DNA of 64,000 bases from Stenogyne calaminthoides (Eukaryota; Streptophyta; Magnoliopsida; Lamiales; Lamiaceae): contig JBBCBC010000027.1 in assembly GCA_037126765.1 (NCBI GenBank), positions 12,610,406 to 12,674,405 on the forward strand. The letters run 5' to 3'. Below the pieces are notes generated by a model. The model was not told where the DNA came from and searched no databases. It was given only the letters and a program-made list of their open reading frames with translations. Positions 11,194 through 25,200 of this stretch are shown piece after piece. Numbering within the stretch: the first letter of the stretch is position 1; each line of letters opens with the position of its first letter. Made by a program: the position numbers and the translations under genes.

Positions 11194-14100
11194 AATAGTT
11201 ATACATTAATTTAGGAAGATATTGTGATTCCTAATTTTTTTTTGAAAATAATATTGAAAATGTAATAATTAAAGGTAAATTATTAATCAATAAAATATTA
11301 GTCATACGTAATAAATGAAACATTACATAATTAGGAAATCTCACAAATAATTTATTCTTCACTATTAGCATTTGTAGTTTGTCCAGTTTCTGAATATGCT
11401 CAATCAAGTCGACTCGAAATTGGTGATATTTTTATTTATCACTTAGGTCACTATAATTGTAAAGGTAACTTTGACATTCTTGAGTAGAGATCATAGTATT
11501 GTTATCCAAGGAGAATAGTCTCCATCCGACCCATTGATTACTTCAAGTCTTGCCCTTCGTCCTCAATAATCACGTTAAACAAATAATGCACGTATACGTA
11601 AGTATTCCTTATCTCGGTGTTGCAATACGATCTCGCATGACCTCTAACTATTGTCCGGCGATATTAAAGCACTTCAAATGCACGTTCTACGTCTTTTCGT
11701 GCAACTTCTCGTCTCTTCTTGATTTATTTTGCTCGGGACAAAGGACACAATATTCGTCGTGAAATTAACTTTTGGGGCATCTTCTTATAAGACCGATGTT
11801 TGTCGATCGAATTTCATAATCTAAAGGGTGGTTTGCTGTGAGGAATGAGAATAGAAATGGTAATGATAGTAGTGATGAATTGAATGAGTATGATCTTTAA
11901 AGTTGTATTATTTGGTTGATTATTGAGAATCACTATCATAGCTATTGATTTTGTTTGATTTGCAAAAAAAATTGAGGAATGAAATCAAATTAATTGTGAT
12001 TTTTTTTAATAAAATAGTATGTATTTAATAACTTTTTGTTTAAACATAACAAAATAAAGTATATATAATTTCAATTGATATGTAAATTTCCACTCTGAGT
12101 TTTAATTTCAATTAAAATCTATATTACATTTTTCCTCGTATGTTTTTTTAACAAAAGTAAAAAAAATGACAGCCATTAAAGCTATAAAAATTTAACCTAC
12201 AAAACAAAGATAAAACAAAGATAAATGACACAAGAAGAAGATAAACAATAAGAATGTATATGAAAGAAATATAGTGAAAATAAATTAATAAATTAAAAAA
12301 ATTGTTGATTAAAATAATGGACTAATCTGAACAATTATGGTTTTGAGAGAGTAAGGTAATGTGAAGAAGAAAGAGCATTGAAATATAATTAATTGAGGGA
12401 AAAGAACAAAATATGGGGCACCTTTTTAATTTTTTGGATTGGAGGATGGAATGATACCCATTCCACTCAAAATCTTGAGGAATGACTGATTCCTTCATTT
12501 GGGGGTATCATTTACTGTAGCAAGGAATCAAACTCTCCAACCAAACAATATTTTTCTATTCCTTTCACATTCCTTGGTAGGAAAGTTGTCAACCAAGCAT
12601 GTCTTAAATAGTTAAATTTGTATCTGAGTTTGTGTAGAAGTATGGGCCCCTATTTGAATGTCCTAACCTTCTTCCTAGCATGATGGTTGACGTGCAAAAA
12701 TTTCTATGTTTCTCATTATATGCATGTCGTATGTGCGTGCAATTTCACTTTTTCTTCTTGTAAATGGACTTCCACTTAACCATTGCTCAATTGTTATAAA
12801 AATTATTGCATCATTGATTTTATAGCCATACATTCTCTCCTAGTCGATTTTCATTGTAGAAGAGATATTTAATAGTGAGTGAAGTTCGTTGGACATATTT
12901 ATGGGTAAAAAAGTTTGGGATCTGCCAATGGCAAGGGGGAGCATTTTGCAATAACACTCAAGAAAAAATAAAATCTAAAAGCAACATATTACATATGTGA
13001 TGCCGCAACAACCAAAAAAAGAAATGGGAATCTTATATATGCATGTAATAGCCTTTGGAATAAACCAAAATGAAATGATCAGTTGATCCATAAAATCCAA
13101 TTTCATAAACAAGAAACCAACTACAGTATGCGAGTGTGAAGTTGAGCTATGCAATGATTGATTTTTAAGGAATTATTACTAGGAACTACAATATTTTTAG
13201 TGATGATTCTATAAACTACAATAAAAAATTCATATTTACTAACAATTACAAAATGAACTTTGAAATGTTCCCAACTTAATTTTGTATTCTTATAGATCTG
13301 ACATCCCCCTCCCTCCACTTTTTTCATCTCTCATTGCTCAATCAATTTTCGATGGTGTTTTGAACCACTGTTCTTACCAGGAAAAACACTTATTTTTTAA
13401 GTTGATGAGACTTAACTTTAAAAAAAAAAAATAAGCGTTTCTTTTTTTTACAGGAAAAATAAGCGATTCTTGGGTGCAAGTTGTGTTTTAAAACACCACA
13501 TTCGCCTCTCTCTAAAAACTCCATTCTCTTATCTTAAAAAAAAAAAAAAAAACTACATTCCTCTAAGACCATATTTGTCCATACTCATCACAACCACAAT
13601 CAATTAATAAACAATTCATTTATCCCTCCCTACAACATAATCTTATATCTTTTTTCATACTTTATCCATAACCACCCACATGCCACAACCACAATTGTCG
13701 ACATAATTGATATGTTAGACTTGATTGATTGATTATTGTGGACTATGTTAATATGGCAATTCTTTTATAGGAGAGTAATTGTCCCATGTGTATGACCATG
13801 AACCGATAAACATGGTCATGAAATGGAGACTCTTGTGGTGGTGGTAAATTGAGATACAGTCTCTAAAAACTACACCACCACCGCCTGCATCAAAATGAGC
13901 GCAGACCAAGGAAGAAGACCCATAATATTATTTTTTTAGATCCGTAAATTTGAAACTCTGAAATGGAGGAGGAAGAAAATGCATTGAGAATTGAGATTCA
14001 AACTGAGATGACGATCATGGTCTCTGCACATGTACAATTTAGAAAATTTAACTTTTTTTTGGACATGTTCAACTGTGGATTTGGAACCTAATGAATTTTG

Positions 14101-14687
14101 AACAAGAAGAAGAACTGCACAATCTATGATGTGACAAAATATAACACAAACTTTGTAAAAATATCATAGATTTAGTGTAGAATCTTCTTCAATTTTACCT
14201 CGAAGAAAACCTTTTCTTCAACAACAAAATCACATTTGCTCCAGGGAGTGGTAAATAATTCTTATCCTTCACGTCACCAAAATTGATAATTACTAACTGG
14301 AAAACCTACAAGAGATATCAATTTTTTTCAGAAATGAAAAAAACTCACTATTTCTTCATTTTGTTTTTTTAATACAAAATCCAATCCCTTGACAAATCGA
14401 GATAATGTGAATGGGAAAGAAATCAAATGACTGCAGGTTAAACTTATATTGCTAATGTGAAAAAAACCATAAATTAGATCTCACATGCAGTGTAGGTAAA
14501 TTACTAAAAAAACCCCATAAATTTCTAGCTAGACAACATGTTTAGAAGTAAATTCATTGCCAGTGTAATGAAAGAGCAAAAAGTACATCCAAGATCTACT
14601 AAAAGAGAGTATCAATTTGATCAGAAAAAAAAAAAGAGAGAGAGAGAATATCAATTGTTTGAAACTATTTGTTTGACCCACCAAAGG
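11194..14687. other. Intergenic region with one probable MITE-like element
   Basis: No gene seen. About 11826-12605 has imperfect inverted ends: 'ggtggtttgctgtgaggaatgag' at the left and the complement of 'ttggttgacaactttcc' at the right, with 'ggaatga' words inside. It is probably a non-autonomous DNA transposon of about 780 bp, with no clear TSD. About 13380-13480 holds a short poly-A/T-rich inverted segment. The rest is plain AT-rich DNA. Confidence 0.4.
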
Positions 14688-16327
14688 CTATTCTTTGAAA
14701 AGCTTCTTCTTTATCAACTTCTTCCTCAACTCTGTAGACTCATCAATCATACCTGCAGAATGTATCCCCAAAACAATGGTGGAACAAAAAGCTTGATCAT
14801 GCCATTTTCTACTTGCAATAAACATTTCAACAACCGGAACAGCTCTATCCACTTCCTTCTTTTGGCATAATCGATGAATTATGAATCTATAACAGTTATC
14901 TCTCACTCTTCGTCTGCTATATTTACCTATCTCATTCAGCAATTCCACAGCTTCTTCAACCAAATCCGCCCTACAAAACCCCCAAAGCAGACATCGATAA
15001 GTGACATCATCGGGCGTGGCCCGTATTCCACCATATGCTTGTAAAGCTCCTTTGCTTTCTCCATGAAACCCTGCTTTGCCAGCCCGTCAATCACGATGTT
15101 GTAAGTTATTAAAGTGGGACAGCAGTTCGAGTTGTCTAATTTGTGAAGAATTTCAACAGCTTCATCTATCATAGCCTCCTTACATAGAGCACGTAAAATG
15201 GTGTTAAACGTGATAATATCGGGACAACAATCATGCAAAACCATCTGAGATAGAAAGTCAATCGCACGATCAAGAAAACCCTGCTTGCATAAACCGTTTA
15301 TTAAGATATTATACGTCACAACTGTAGGAGGGTTTGATGTTTCATTCATACAAAGGAGTATTTCGTCTAATTCTTCCCAACAATCAAACATGCAAAGAGA
15401 ATGGAGAAGAGTGTTATACGTTACAGTATTTGGCGTCATTCCTTGTGACAGAAGATTCTGGATAATCATTGTGGTATCTTCGTAATTCCCCTGTTTACAA
15501 GCAAGATTGATAATCGAATTATACATTACCATGTCGGGATAACATCCCTGAAGAGCTAAATCTTCCATGATTTCCAGAGCTTGCTTCACTCCAATATGTT
15601 TACATACTAACTCGATGAGAATCGTGTAACTGATCACATAAGGAGGGCACCCCTTACTCAGCTGGTTTTTCCAAAACTGGATGGCCTCATCAAATTTACC
15701 AAGATCACACATGGCTCGTATTATCATGTTGAAACTAATAGTATCAGGAGGACAACCACTAGAGCTCATGTGATCTAAGACATCAACAGCAGCTTCTAGA
15801 AGACTTTTCCTACAAAACCCACCGATTAACATGTTATATGTTATAATATCCGGGACCCCACCAGTCATAACAACTAACTTGAGAACCCTAGCAGCTTTGT
15901 CCGTTCGGTTATCGTTGATGAGCCCTCTGATCAAATTTATGCAAGGTTGTGAATCTGGAATTTGGCTACTACGAGTCATCACGTCTACTATCTTTACTGC
16001 TTCAAGTAATTTCCCCCGACTACAGAAATTTCGGAGAATTATGTTGTTAGTTTTCTCATCGTTTTCACTGTAGGCCAAATTCAAAGAAGATTTTGAAGGG
16101 TTTGAATATTTGCCCGAACGGATTTGACCATTGAATTTCTTCTCAAGGCAAACATCAATTTTTCGCGCTTCACACCTTAACGAAGAAGATTGAGGTTTGT
16201 GATAACCTCCAAATGAATGAGCAAATGGAACTGCAGCCCTTGAATGCAAATAATGACAGGTGCCATAATCGAGGTCTGTTTGGTTGGAGGCCAAGTTCAG
16301 CCTACGTAAATTATAAACCTCAGCCAT
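14688..16327 (-). CDS. P-class pentatricopeptide repeat protein, one apparent frameshift
   Basis: Reads from ATG at 16327 to the stop at 14688, about 546 codons, a normal length for this class. The N-terminus (residues 1-60) is basic and Ser/Ala-rich, consistent with an organelle transit peptide. About 12 tandem 35-residue PPR motifs follow, most beginning DxxTYNxLI and ending GCxP. Such proteins bind organelle RNA base by base and affect its stability, splicing or translation. Near 15010-15014 the frame shifts by one base. Before it, motif 10 begins normally. After it, the next frame continues the same motif without loss and runs through two more repeats to a stop. The gap lies in a C run on the coding strand (CCC where CCCC would keep the frame). 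It is either a sequencing error or a recent loss of the last 110 residues. It resembles Arabidopsis At1g08610 in size and type, from memory only. Confidence 0.85.
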
Positions 16328-17370
16328 AGAATTCTTTTATAGAACTATATTGGCCATTCCTGTTACCTAAATTAAATGACAAGGCAATAAACTTCTATAA
16401 ATTAGATTCTCCGATTTTGTCCTTCATCAAGTATTATCCACCCTTGAAATTCAGGGGTATCATTTCTGATGAGGGCCACTTATTAAGTCAGCCTGCACAA
16501 AATTTAAAGAAGTATATTTCAGAGGCATCGGGTAAACAATTAAACAAACAAATATCAAGTGATTTTTTTTTATCAACCTATGTAAGTATTCTCTGTAGAT
16601 ATAGGTGTGCAAAGATCACACCTCATACCAATGCAGTGATGCACCACATATATAACAAGACCCTATACATGATGCTTCTTTTAATTGTTTTTCTTCAAAT
16701 TGATTATTCATTATTTCCCTGGTGAAAAAAGCAATGAGTTTATCGCAACCTATCATCAATCTATCCCTCTAACCAAAAAGAAACGTCAATTATCACACAC
16801 TTGAGAAGATAAATAATAATTTCTACACCACATTATAGCAAGGCATTCCAAGTTTCCAACCCACATTAACACAAAATATCACCCACATCAGCAGTTGGTT
16901 AATTAATATTATATACATCAATATATATATATATATATATATGCTGCATAGTAAACAAATGAACAGGACGCGATTAAGAAATGCACGGAACACTGAATTA
17001 AAACTCAGATTACAAGTATAAAACAAGGAAGGTGCAAAACTCAAATCTTCAACTCTAGAAAGCAATCAAAAGCAGAATTTTAAAATGCTCCGCTTCCTTA
17101 ATTTTCTTCAAACACAAACAATTGAAAAAACACATAATTTTTCAACTATTACCAAACAGAAACCTAAATCAACTGAAAATTAGAACATAACTATAGAAAA
17201 AAAAGAAAAAAGAAAAAAAAGGACAAACACCAAACCACCATCAAGTTGTACATCGACACATTTCAAATTTTCAAACACGGATGTAATGTAAACAGAAAGA
17301 GGAAAAGCGAAAATCGAACCTCGAAATTAGCGGCAGAGAGGATTGTTTGGTGTTTAGGGTTTATGAAAAA
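16328..17370 (-). other. Upstream leader region of the PPR gene
   Basis: No coding sequence. A probable first exon lies near 17300-17362 on the minus strand, carrying a telo-box AAACCCTA (complement of 17355-17362), common in plant translation and organelle genes. A possible acceptor (TTTAG on the minus strand) lies about 40 bp before the ATG, so a leader intron of about 0.9 kb is plausible. An (AT)n microsatellite sits at about 16920-16942. Confidence 0.4.
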
Positions 17371-17486
17371 AAATTGATTGATTGGCGTATGCAGGTCTCT
17401 ATTGCCTATCGAGCATCTGCCTCATTCAGTCTTTTTTACTTCGAAAATATCGAACGTTTTGCGACTTTGGTTTTTAATTTTTTTTT

Positions 17487-17778
17487 GGAGAAAATATAAT
17501 TTTTAATCCCATAATTTTGGACATTTCCATTTTTAATCCCGTAATTTTTATTTTTTTAAATTTTAGTTCTGAATATTTTAATTTCAATCATTTATTATCG
17601 AAAATTTTAAAATCTTGTCGGCATAAGTATGTGCACTTCATGTGACACTTCAAATTTGAGATTTTTTATAATTTTTTGGCAAACCACACATTCAGGATTA
17701 AATTGAAAAAATAAATTTTACAGGACTAAAAATAAAATTGTTTAAAATTAAAAGACTAAAAATAATAATGTTTTCTCC
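17487..17778. mobile_element. Short element with GGAGAAAAYAT terminal inverted repeats
   Basis: The left end reads GGAGAAAATATAATTTTTAA and the right end, complemented, GGAGAAAACATTATTTTTAG. Inside are repeated 'ttttaatcccgtaattttt' words. It is about 290 bp with no coding capacity. It sits directly upstream of the presumed PPR transcription start. The family is unknown. Confidence 0.55.
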
Positions 17779-17990
17779 TTTTTCCCATTTGATTTCATTT
17801 TCTCATGAAAACGTGTAGAAGGAATCGAAAATAGGAGTATTTTGTTGGTGATGGGATTTATTTTTAGTGGGCTCAGAATTATTATACTAATAGGCCTATT
17901 AAGATGATTGAGAATTATTTTCTAGGTGCGGTTATTAGCACCCCATAATAAATAAATACACCCCTTAATTAGTAAACTACCTTTTTTTAT

Positions 17991-18135
17991 AAGTAACTCT
18001 CTTTTGAGAAGATCTCATACATGAGATAGAGTACAACTTAATACAAATTACATTCATTCATTTCAAAGTAATAAACGCTAATGTCTAACTTATATTCATT
18101 ATATCGTGAGACCATCTTATGCATGTTTGCCTCTT
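17991..18135. mobile_element. Mutator-like MITE, copy 2 (older, no clear TSD)
   Basis: Shares 'ctcatacatgaga', 'gagtacaacttaatacaaat' and 'taaacgctaatgtctaactt' with the copies at 7753-7881 and (complemented) 41089-41227. The TSD is no longer clear. Confidence 0.65.
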
Positions 18136-19265
18136 TTCATTATTCTTTCTTAATGTGTGTTTTTTCGGAACGGCTTTTTAACTGAGTTTTACTAAGAGAG
18201 AAAGATCGCGACCACAACTGCCCGGCGCCGCCCTCTGCCATTATCACACGCCATCATTCGACTTTCACATGTAAAAATATAATAAAATCACATTGTAAAA
18301 ATATGTACCTTATTTTGGATGGTTAAGGACACGAATGTCGCCGGAAAAAATCTGTAAAAATGGCCGTTGTAAGAACACTATTATAGGCTTTAAAATATGT
18401 TAAAAGACCCAAATATGAGGACAACGAAAATGGGGCCCAACAACAACAAATAAATGAGAGGTGGTGTTTAATAAGCTTAATTACTGATAAAATCAACATG
18501 CTTAGCCTAATTGCAATTTGATCTTAGATATTTGAAATTGCAAATCAATAGCCCATTTTAACTTCATTTTTGTTTTTCTGCAATTTAGACTTTACAATAA
18601 CTTCCATTGTGCCCCTGTGTTGACGTGGTCAGCTAATATGTCACCCTCTTAATTCAAACGATATTGTTTTGCATAAGAGGAAGCCAATTAAGATGGCCAC
18701 GAAAAAGACACCAAAGGGAATTGACTGTAAACTTAAATTGCAAAATAATTTAAAATCGGTGATTGATTAACCATTTCCCAAATATCTAAATTATATTATA
18801 ATCAAATCAAAGGTGGCATTTTATTTGCAATTAAACCTTTAAAGTAAGACTGATTTTATTCCATTTATCTGATGTTTTTTACACATGTACTATGTGATAA
18901 ATACAACCGTTCATTGTATTCAAATAATGCACTCATAATACATCTGCATGTTGGAACGAATAAAATAGAACATAGAAAGTGACACGGAAATGAGCACAAT
19001 AGTAAATGAACTAGAGCGCTTCACCTTTTATATCAATAGTCAATAGGTTGAAGTTTTAAAATCAAGTTACTAGCTACAATAGCAAAATGAACAACAAAAT
19101 CATGGTACAGTTTTGGTGCAAATTTACATTTTTGGACAAACTAAATCAAAGTTCCCTTACTAAAAAGAGAAATATAATACAATATTAATCTTCACTGTTC
19201 CAAAAAGAGCTCATGAAGAATGAAAATCATGATACACATAAGCCTATGAAAAGAAGAAGCATACC
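18136..19265. other. Intergenic region between PPR and acyltransferase genes
   Basis: AT-rich, with no supported frame. About 19000-19265 is probably the 3' UTR of the acyltransferase gene, which is read leftwards. Nothing else recognised. Confidence 0.4.
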
Positions 19266-22200
19266 TTAACCCGATTTTGATTTATTTACTGAAAATGACC
19301 GTCTTGATGACAAGGGAATGAAAACCTCACAAATATTGTGGAGAAACCCCTTGTCGTATTTATTATTCTTAACTACTTCTACTTCTTCTAGTCGGGATCT
19401 TCTGAAGAATGTCTTCCATTTGCTCTCTTGAGGCTTTCTTTCTTCGTTTAATTCACCTAAACTGGATTTTAGTGCTGCTGCACTTTCCTTAGCCTCGTTT
19501 ACCTTCCTCTGCCAGCTAAGGTGCTCTTGCCATTTGAAGCTCTGCAGTTTAAAGTAAGTTTATATATATATATTTCCTCAAGGCGATCCTTTCTTGTCAC
19601 ATTTTCTACTTCAATTTCAAATATATAAGAGTAACACTTCGATGCACCGTGCAACTGGTGCACAACTAATAATGTTCAATGAAAACAACTAATGTTGTTG
19701 ATTGTTCAGTGAAAACAACTAATACCGACCAACTAATACCTTTTGGTAAAATAACTGATACCATTTAAAAATGTACTTCAGTTGCATGGTGCAACTGGTG
19801 CATAGAAGTATATGCCGGTATATATATGTGTGTGTGTGTGTGTATTATTCTATGCTTTTAAAAACGATTAATTACTGTTAACAATTGGAGCAAGACAATC
19901 AGAAACCATACTTTATATATATTGTAGGAGGTATATCACTTCATACTTTAATCAAGAGAACCAACCACTATTGAAAAGAAATGCGAAGAGATGTACCTCA
20001 TTTGTAGTAGTGTTTGTGAGACAAAGTTTAGCATGGTATGCGAAGAATCCAGCTAACATAAGGGAAATAACGGCCAGGAACACCATAATATGGATTTGTG
20101 TGTTATAGAAATTCACCAGCCACTGTGAAAATGCTAATAACATTAAATTCCATATTTAAGTTTTTTGTTCAAAATATCAATTTTTCATAGTTAGCAAAAA
20201 ACATTAGGATGATGCATTATTACATTTCAAAAGATCATTAACTATATCCATAATAATATATCAAATCTAAAACAACTCTAAGAAGTGAACTATATTAACT
20301 TTCGATTGGGTCAGAGTCCCAGATAATAACAAACCCACCCTGGTCACACCAGCTGGCAGTGCGACAGAAGCTATAAAGTGAACAATCTTAGAGGTGAAAA
20401 TCTACTCATAAAATAAAACTCATGATCTAGTATATTCTTATATGAAAGAATTTCATCTCATCTAAAAGTCCAAACTTGTTGTAGAAATGTGTGGAATTTA
20501 ATTCTTTTATATATATTTCCCTAACACTCCCTCTCACTCGTGGGCTGAACTCCTTACTCCATCATTGGAAGAATGCCAATCGAGTGAACAATTTAATATG
20601 GGTGGAGTTGCTTTCAGCGGGAATCAAACTCAGGATCCGGGCATGAGCCTAAAGGCTCTGGTATCATGAACAAATTCCATCTCATAAACTTGTAGAGAGG
20701 TGTAAAATTAATTCTTTTATATTTATTTCCCTAACATTACTGATAAAAAATAAGTCCAAAGCAACATAAGAAGGATTTATGTGTAATATGCATTAAACAA
20801 CTATACAAGATAAATATTTATTAGTGGATGGCATGACAAAATGAGCACGCTCAAGTACATATCTTAAGCCAATTATGCAGCAGTCATTCACTGTTTGTTC
20901 AGGAAATGTCAGCCTAATCTCACTGGTCCAAGAATTATTTAACCACCAAAATAAATAGAAAGCAGGAGTAATCCTACATTTCCTTGCTAATTGAAAAAAA
21001 GGAGCTCTGACCATATAATTAGCAAATTTAGAATGACACGCAGGATCTCTCATAGAACTGAAATCTATAGCTGGGGTCCTTTTGGAACTCTTTTTTCAGG
21101 TACTACAAAACCTTTTTTTTATCAATTAACACTTTGAATAATGGTAACTGAACAAGTTAAAAGGAAAAGAGTGCAATATAATTATGTAAATATATAATTC
21201 ATTGGTTAGTTGCTTGTACCAATACGTGTATAAAAGGAATTTCCATCATTAATGTTGAAAAATAATCGAGTAGTGGCAAAGGATAGACACATTGAAGGCT
21301 CATTCAAGCTTGCCATAAACCTCGAGATAAGGTATATTATATTCACTCACCTGTAAAACAAGTGGAGCCAACTTTCTGAAAGAATTTTCAATGCCATAAT
21401 AAGCTGCAATAGCAATCAAAGGGAGAAAAATCATTTCAGCTATTAGAGACATCTAGAAGCACAAAAGATACCTATAAAATTGCACTAATCGAACCTGTAA
21501 GAATGTGGATAACTTGTAATTCTTTCATCCTACTAGCAAGAATCAATGCAAGCGCAACGATTCCATATATGCAGATGAGAAAATGCCTACACCCATACAC
21601 ATTTAGAAACAGTTTAAGGACAATCAAAGATCCAATTTGAAAGCCTCATAATCTGTGCACACAAACAATTATGGCATTATGTAGCCAAATGAGAACTAAA
21701 TATCTGACTTTCATACAGTCATTTCTCCTCGGTAAAATGTGTAAAATGCACCAGTCTAGAGGGAGGGGGTGAATGCGAAAAAAGTGCTGTAAAGCGGTCG
21801 ATAATAGCAAAATATAGATTAAGCGTCGTTTAAGTTTTACCCGTGAAAAACCGGTTTTTTGATTCAAGTTTTATCTGTCGGATAAGTCTTTGTCTCGATC
21901 TTTATTACTCGATGAGAAGCGATTAATCCGATAAAAAGATTTATAGTGGTTAGGACAAACCCGGTCCTACACATCCTCTTCCCTTTCTGAGGGCACCAAC
22001 TTAACCAAAACTTAACAAATTTGGACTTAGATTAGTGTGTTAGTCTCACCAACCAGATGTTTTAGAGTTCTCACTCAATGCAGTTGAAATCTTGCTAAAC
22101 AACTTATCCTAACTTGGGGGTTTGGGTAAGATTGTTGAGGTTCAACTATGAAATCTTTTCTTCTATATATCGACGATAGCTAGATCAAAAAGATTTCTTC

Positions 22201-25200
22201 TAAGAACTTATGGGATGAACACAATATAAAAAATAAGCTTGTAGTTGTGCAGGAAATAAGACTATATCTTGAGCTTCTTGATTCAAATTTCACTCTCAAG
22301 TGTGATCCCATATTTATAGACCTTGAGATCAAAAGAGCCGTTGGAGAGCAATTTGAATCCATGAACGGCCATTTGAAAAGTTTATAACCCGTTTGCAACA
22401 TCGAATCCGATGTCGGCTCTGTTCATACGTGTCTCTTCCTTATTGGATGAAAGCCTTGCTTTGCGGTGTTGTTCCTCCAACTAAGGTTGGTATTCATCTT
22501 GTTCAGATCGAGACGTATGATAAGATGAAACATCGATTTTCATCTGCACATTGACTTAGCTTCAACCAATGGCCGACCTAGCGATGTAGGTCTTTGGTCT
22601 TATCTTCCGGAAGTCATCGATCTTCTAAGTATAGAGGTTTGAGCCATGACAACGAGTTATCGACAAGATCGGTTAGATCGATCTTCCGATTCAGTTTTTT
22701 GCGTTACGCTTTCTCATCGGGATATCGCCTTTTTCTTGAATCTTGAATCGACCTTTACATATTGAATTTTTTCTATACAATCATTATGTGGTCTCTATAG
22801 ATAATGTAAACAAAAAACTAATGTGTCCGATCGGTCTATTATTATGTGTTTTTGGAACTTTCATCAAAACTATAAATTTCCCAACAATTTCCCTTTTTTG
22901 ATGAAACCAAAACACTTGAGAAAACCAAACAGATTGATTAGTATAGAAACGGTTAAAAAAGAGAAATGTAAGGAAAGACAAAGAGATTTTGTCTTGGGAT
23001 CGAAAAAATAAACTTTTCATTAGATATGATGATTACATGTTACATCGAAAAAGTTTTGAATTTAAAAGCTAGATCCCTAGGCGTCTTCGACTCCTTGGGC
23101 TTGTATCATACGGCATTTCTCTTTGGTCTTGTGGAATGTTGAAAAATCGATAGAGTTTCCATTTGACATCAGCTTTTGATCGATTATTTGTGATTTGCTC
23201 AAGATGTCAAAAGTAGAATCTCTCAAATAATAAATGAGCCATGCCTTCTTTTGAGTATATTAAGATCATACTCTTGGCGAGATATCTTTACATTTATAAG
23301 CTTGGCCCATTTTCCGGATACTTGAAAGTGCGGATATTTATTAAATGTTGAGGAACTCATCATCTGGTGATTCTTCTTTGGGACAAGAAAAGGACAAAGG
23401 CATCTAGAAGCCATTCCTTACGATCTTATTCCATTCCTCAAACCTCTTGGCCAAGTATAATCTTGACTCTTTTGTGTGCGATTTTCGATTAATCCTTTCT
23501 TAGCCCTTGATTTGAACTTCTTTTTTCAACCCTTACCTTGTGCTCATTTTTTTACATCATTCTTTTTCTTCTTGATTATACATTCTTTGGACAATTTTAC
23601 ATCTAGCTCCTTATCACCAGATGTCGATTAAAACGGTGGCTTTTGATGCGAATAATGGTCGGATTTTGATGTCCCAAAACCTTTCTTGCAATTGTGCTTT
23701 GTCCATGGGCCTTGTCATCGATGTGTCGGTTGGTTTCAGATCCTTCCCCTTTTTGGTTTGATCAAAAAGCGCGTGATAAAGTCGAGAGACCCAAAGTTGA
23801 TCGACAAGATTTAAATCATTAGCAGATAAACACGAAGATTGAGCTATTAGATTCGGGCGGTTATAATCGTTCTTTCTTGGCGGTTTCCATTGTTGCGAGA
23901 GAGTGTCCAAATCATTTTGTCAAATTTCTCTTCGATAACTCGAGCCTTTTTTTCAAATGGCGTCGAGAAAAAAAAGATTGAGTTTCATCCACTATTTGAC
24001 TTGTCATCGATTTTTGTAAGAAAGAATATGGTGGACATGGATTGGGAGCCGATCTCTCGATTGCCGTTTTGTTTGAGGCCCGATTGTCTCTCGATCGATT
24101 ACTCCTCGATCTCTTCTTTCGGGAGATCTTTGAGACAAGATCGATCTCCTGAAGTTGATCGGTGGTGATTTGGGATGTAGGAATTGGATCCATCACTTGA
24201 TCGAGGTCTGCAAACACCAGTTCCACTTTCATCGGCGACTCGGCATTCACCATTTTGTCTGTTTACCGGGCTTCTTGAAAAAATGGATCGAGCTTTCGCA
24301 GATTTATCGGATATGAGCTCATTTGGTGATCCCACTTTGATCCGCCAGATCGAAGTCAAAATCTGCGAACTCATCCGCACCACCCATCATTCAACAAGTA
24401 AGATAAGATCGAGAAGGCTTTTTATCTGAGATCTCTCGGTGAGGATCTCCATGACTTCTTCTCGATAGCGGGATGGGCGACCGGTTGTGGATACATCTCA
24501 TCAATCTCCTGATTCAATTCTTAGTCCGACCATTTTTCCGGTGATGGTCTTTGTTGATCTGGATCGAGGAATGATCCGGCGTGGATTCATTGGATGAGAT
24601 GTGGAGCTTCGGTTGTCTTGAATCGGCGGAAGTTGTCGATTGGTTCAACCGCTGCGGTGGTTCTTTGTAGTGGCGATTGTATCTGGTTCAGTTCATGGCG
24701 GGTGAACTAGAAGAAAGAGAGATATGAATACCTTTAGTCCGAGCGGTGAATGCTTGAGGTTTGAATGTGCTTCTACCTCGGATTTTGGCGAGCCCTCGGG
24801 TTGAGAATCTTGCTGTCGATTAACGCAACAGATTTGTTCAAATCATCTTAAAGTCAAGAGTCGGGGTAGGTTCTTTTGCTTTCTTTGGCCTCTTCTATGG
24901 AAAGCCCGGGTGTGGATACAAGCTTCTTTTGCTCTTTCCTTTCATTTTGTTGGAGTGGGCTCCGTGTCATCGTCTGGTGGCCTATATATAAAAGTTGATG
25001 AGGAAGGCATTTAGGACTTATCCACGATTCCATATGCAACCTTGTTGAGATTGCCGATTCTTTTTTCGTAAAGACTGCTGGATTCATTGACTCCAAATTT
25101 TTCGTGTTCTTGGAGCAAGATGTCAGAAGCCGTGCCAATTTCTCGAGCCCCATCAATTACATCTTTGTACATTTTGGTGATGTGAGATATACAAATGAGA

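Noticed and set aside
16921..16942. (AT)n run as a possible origin or regulatory site
   Set aside because: An ordinary microsatellite, in a leader intron.
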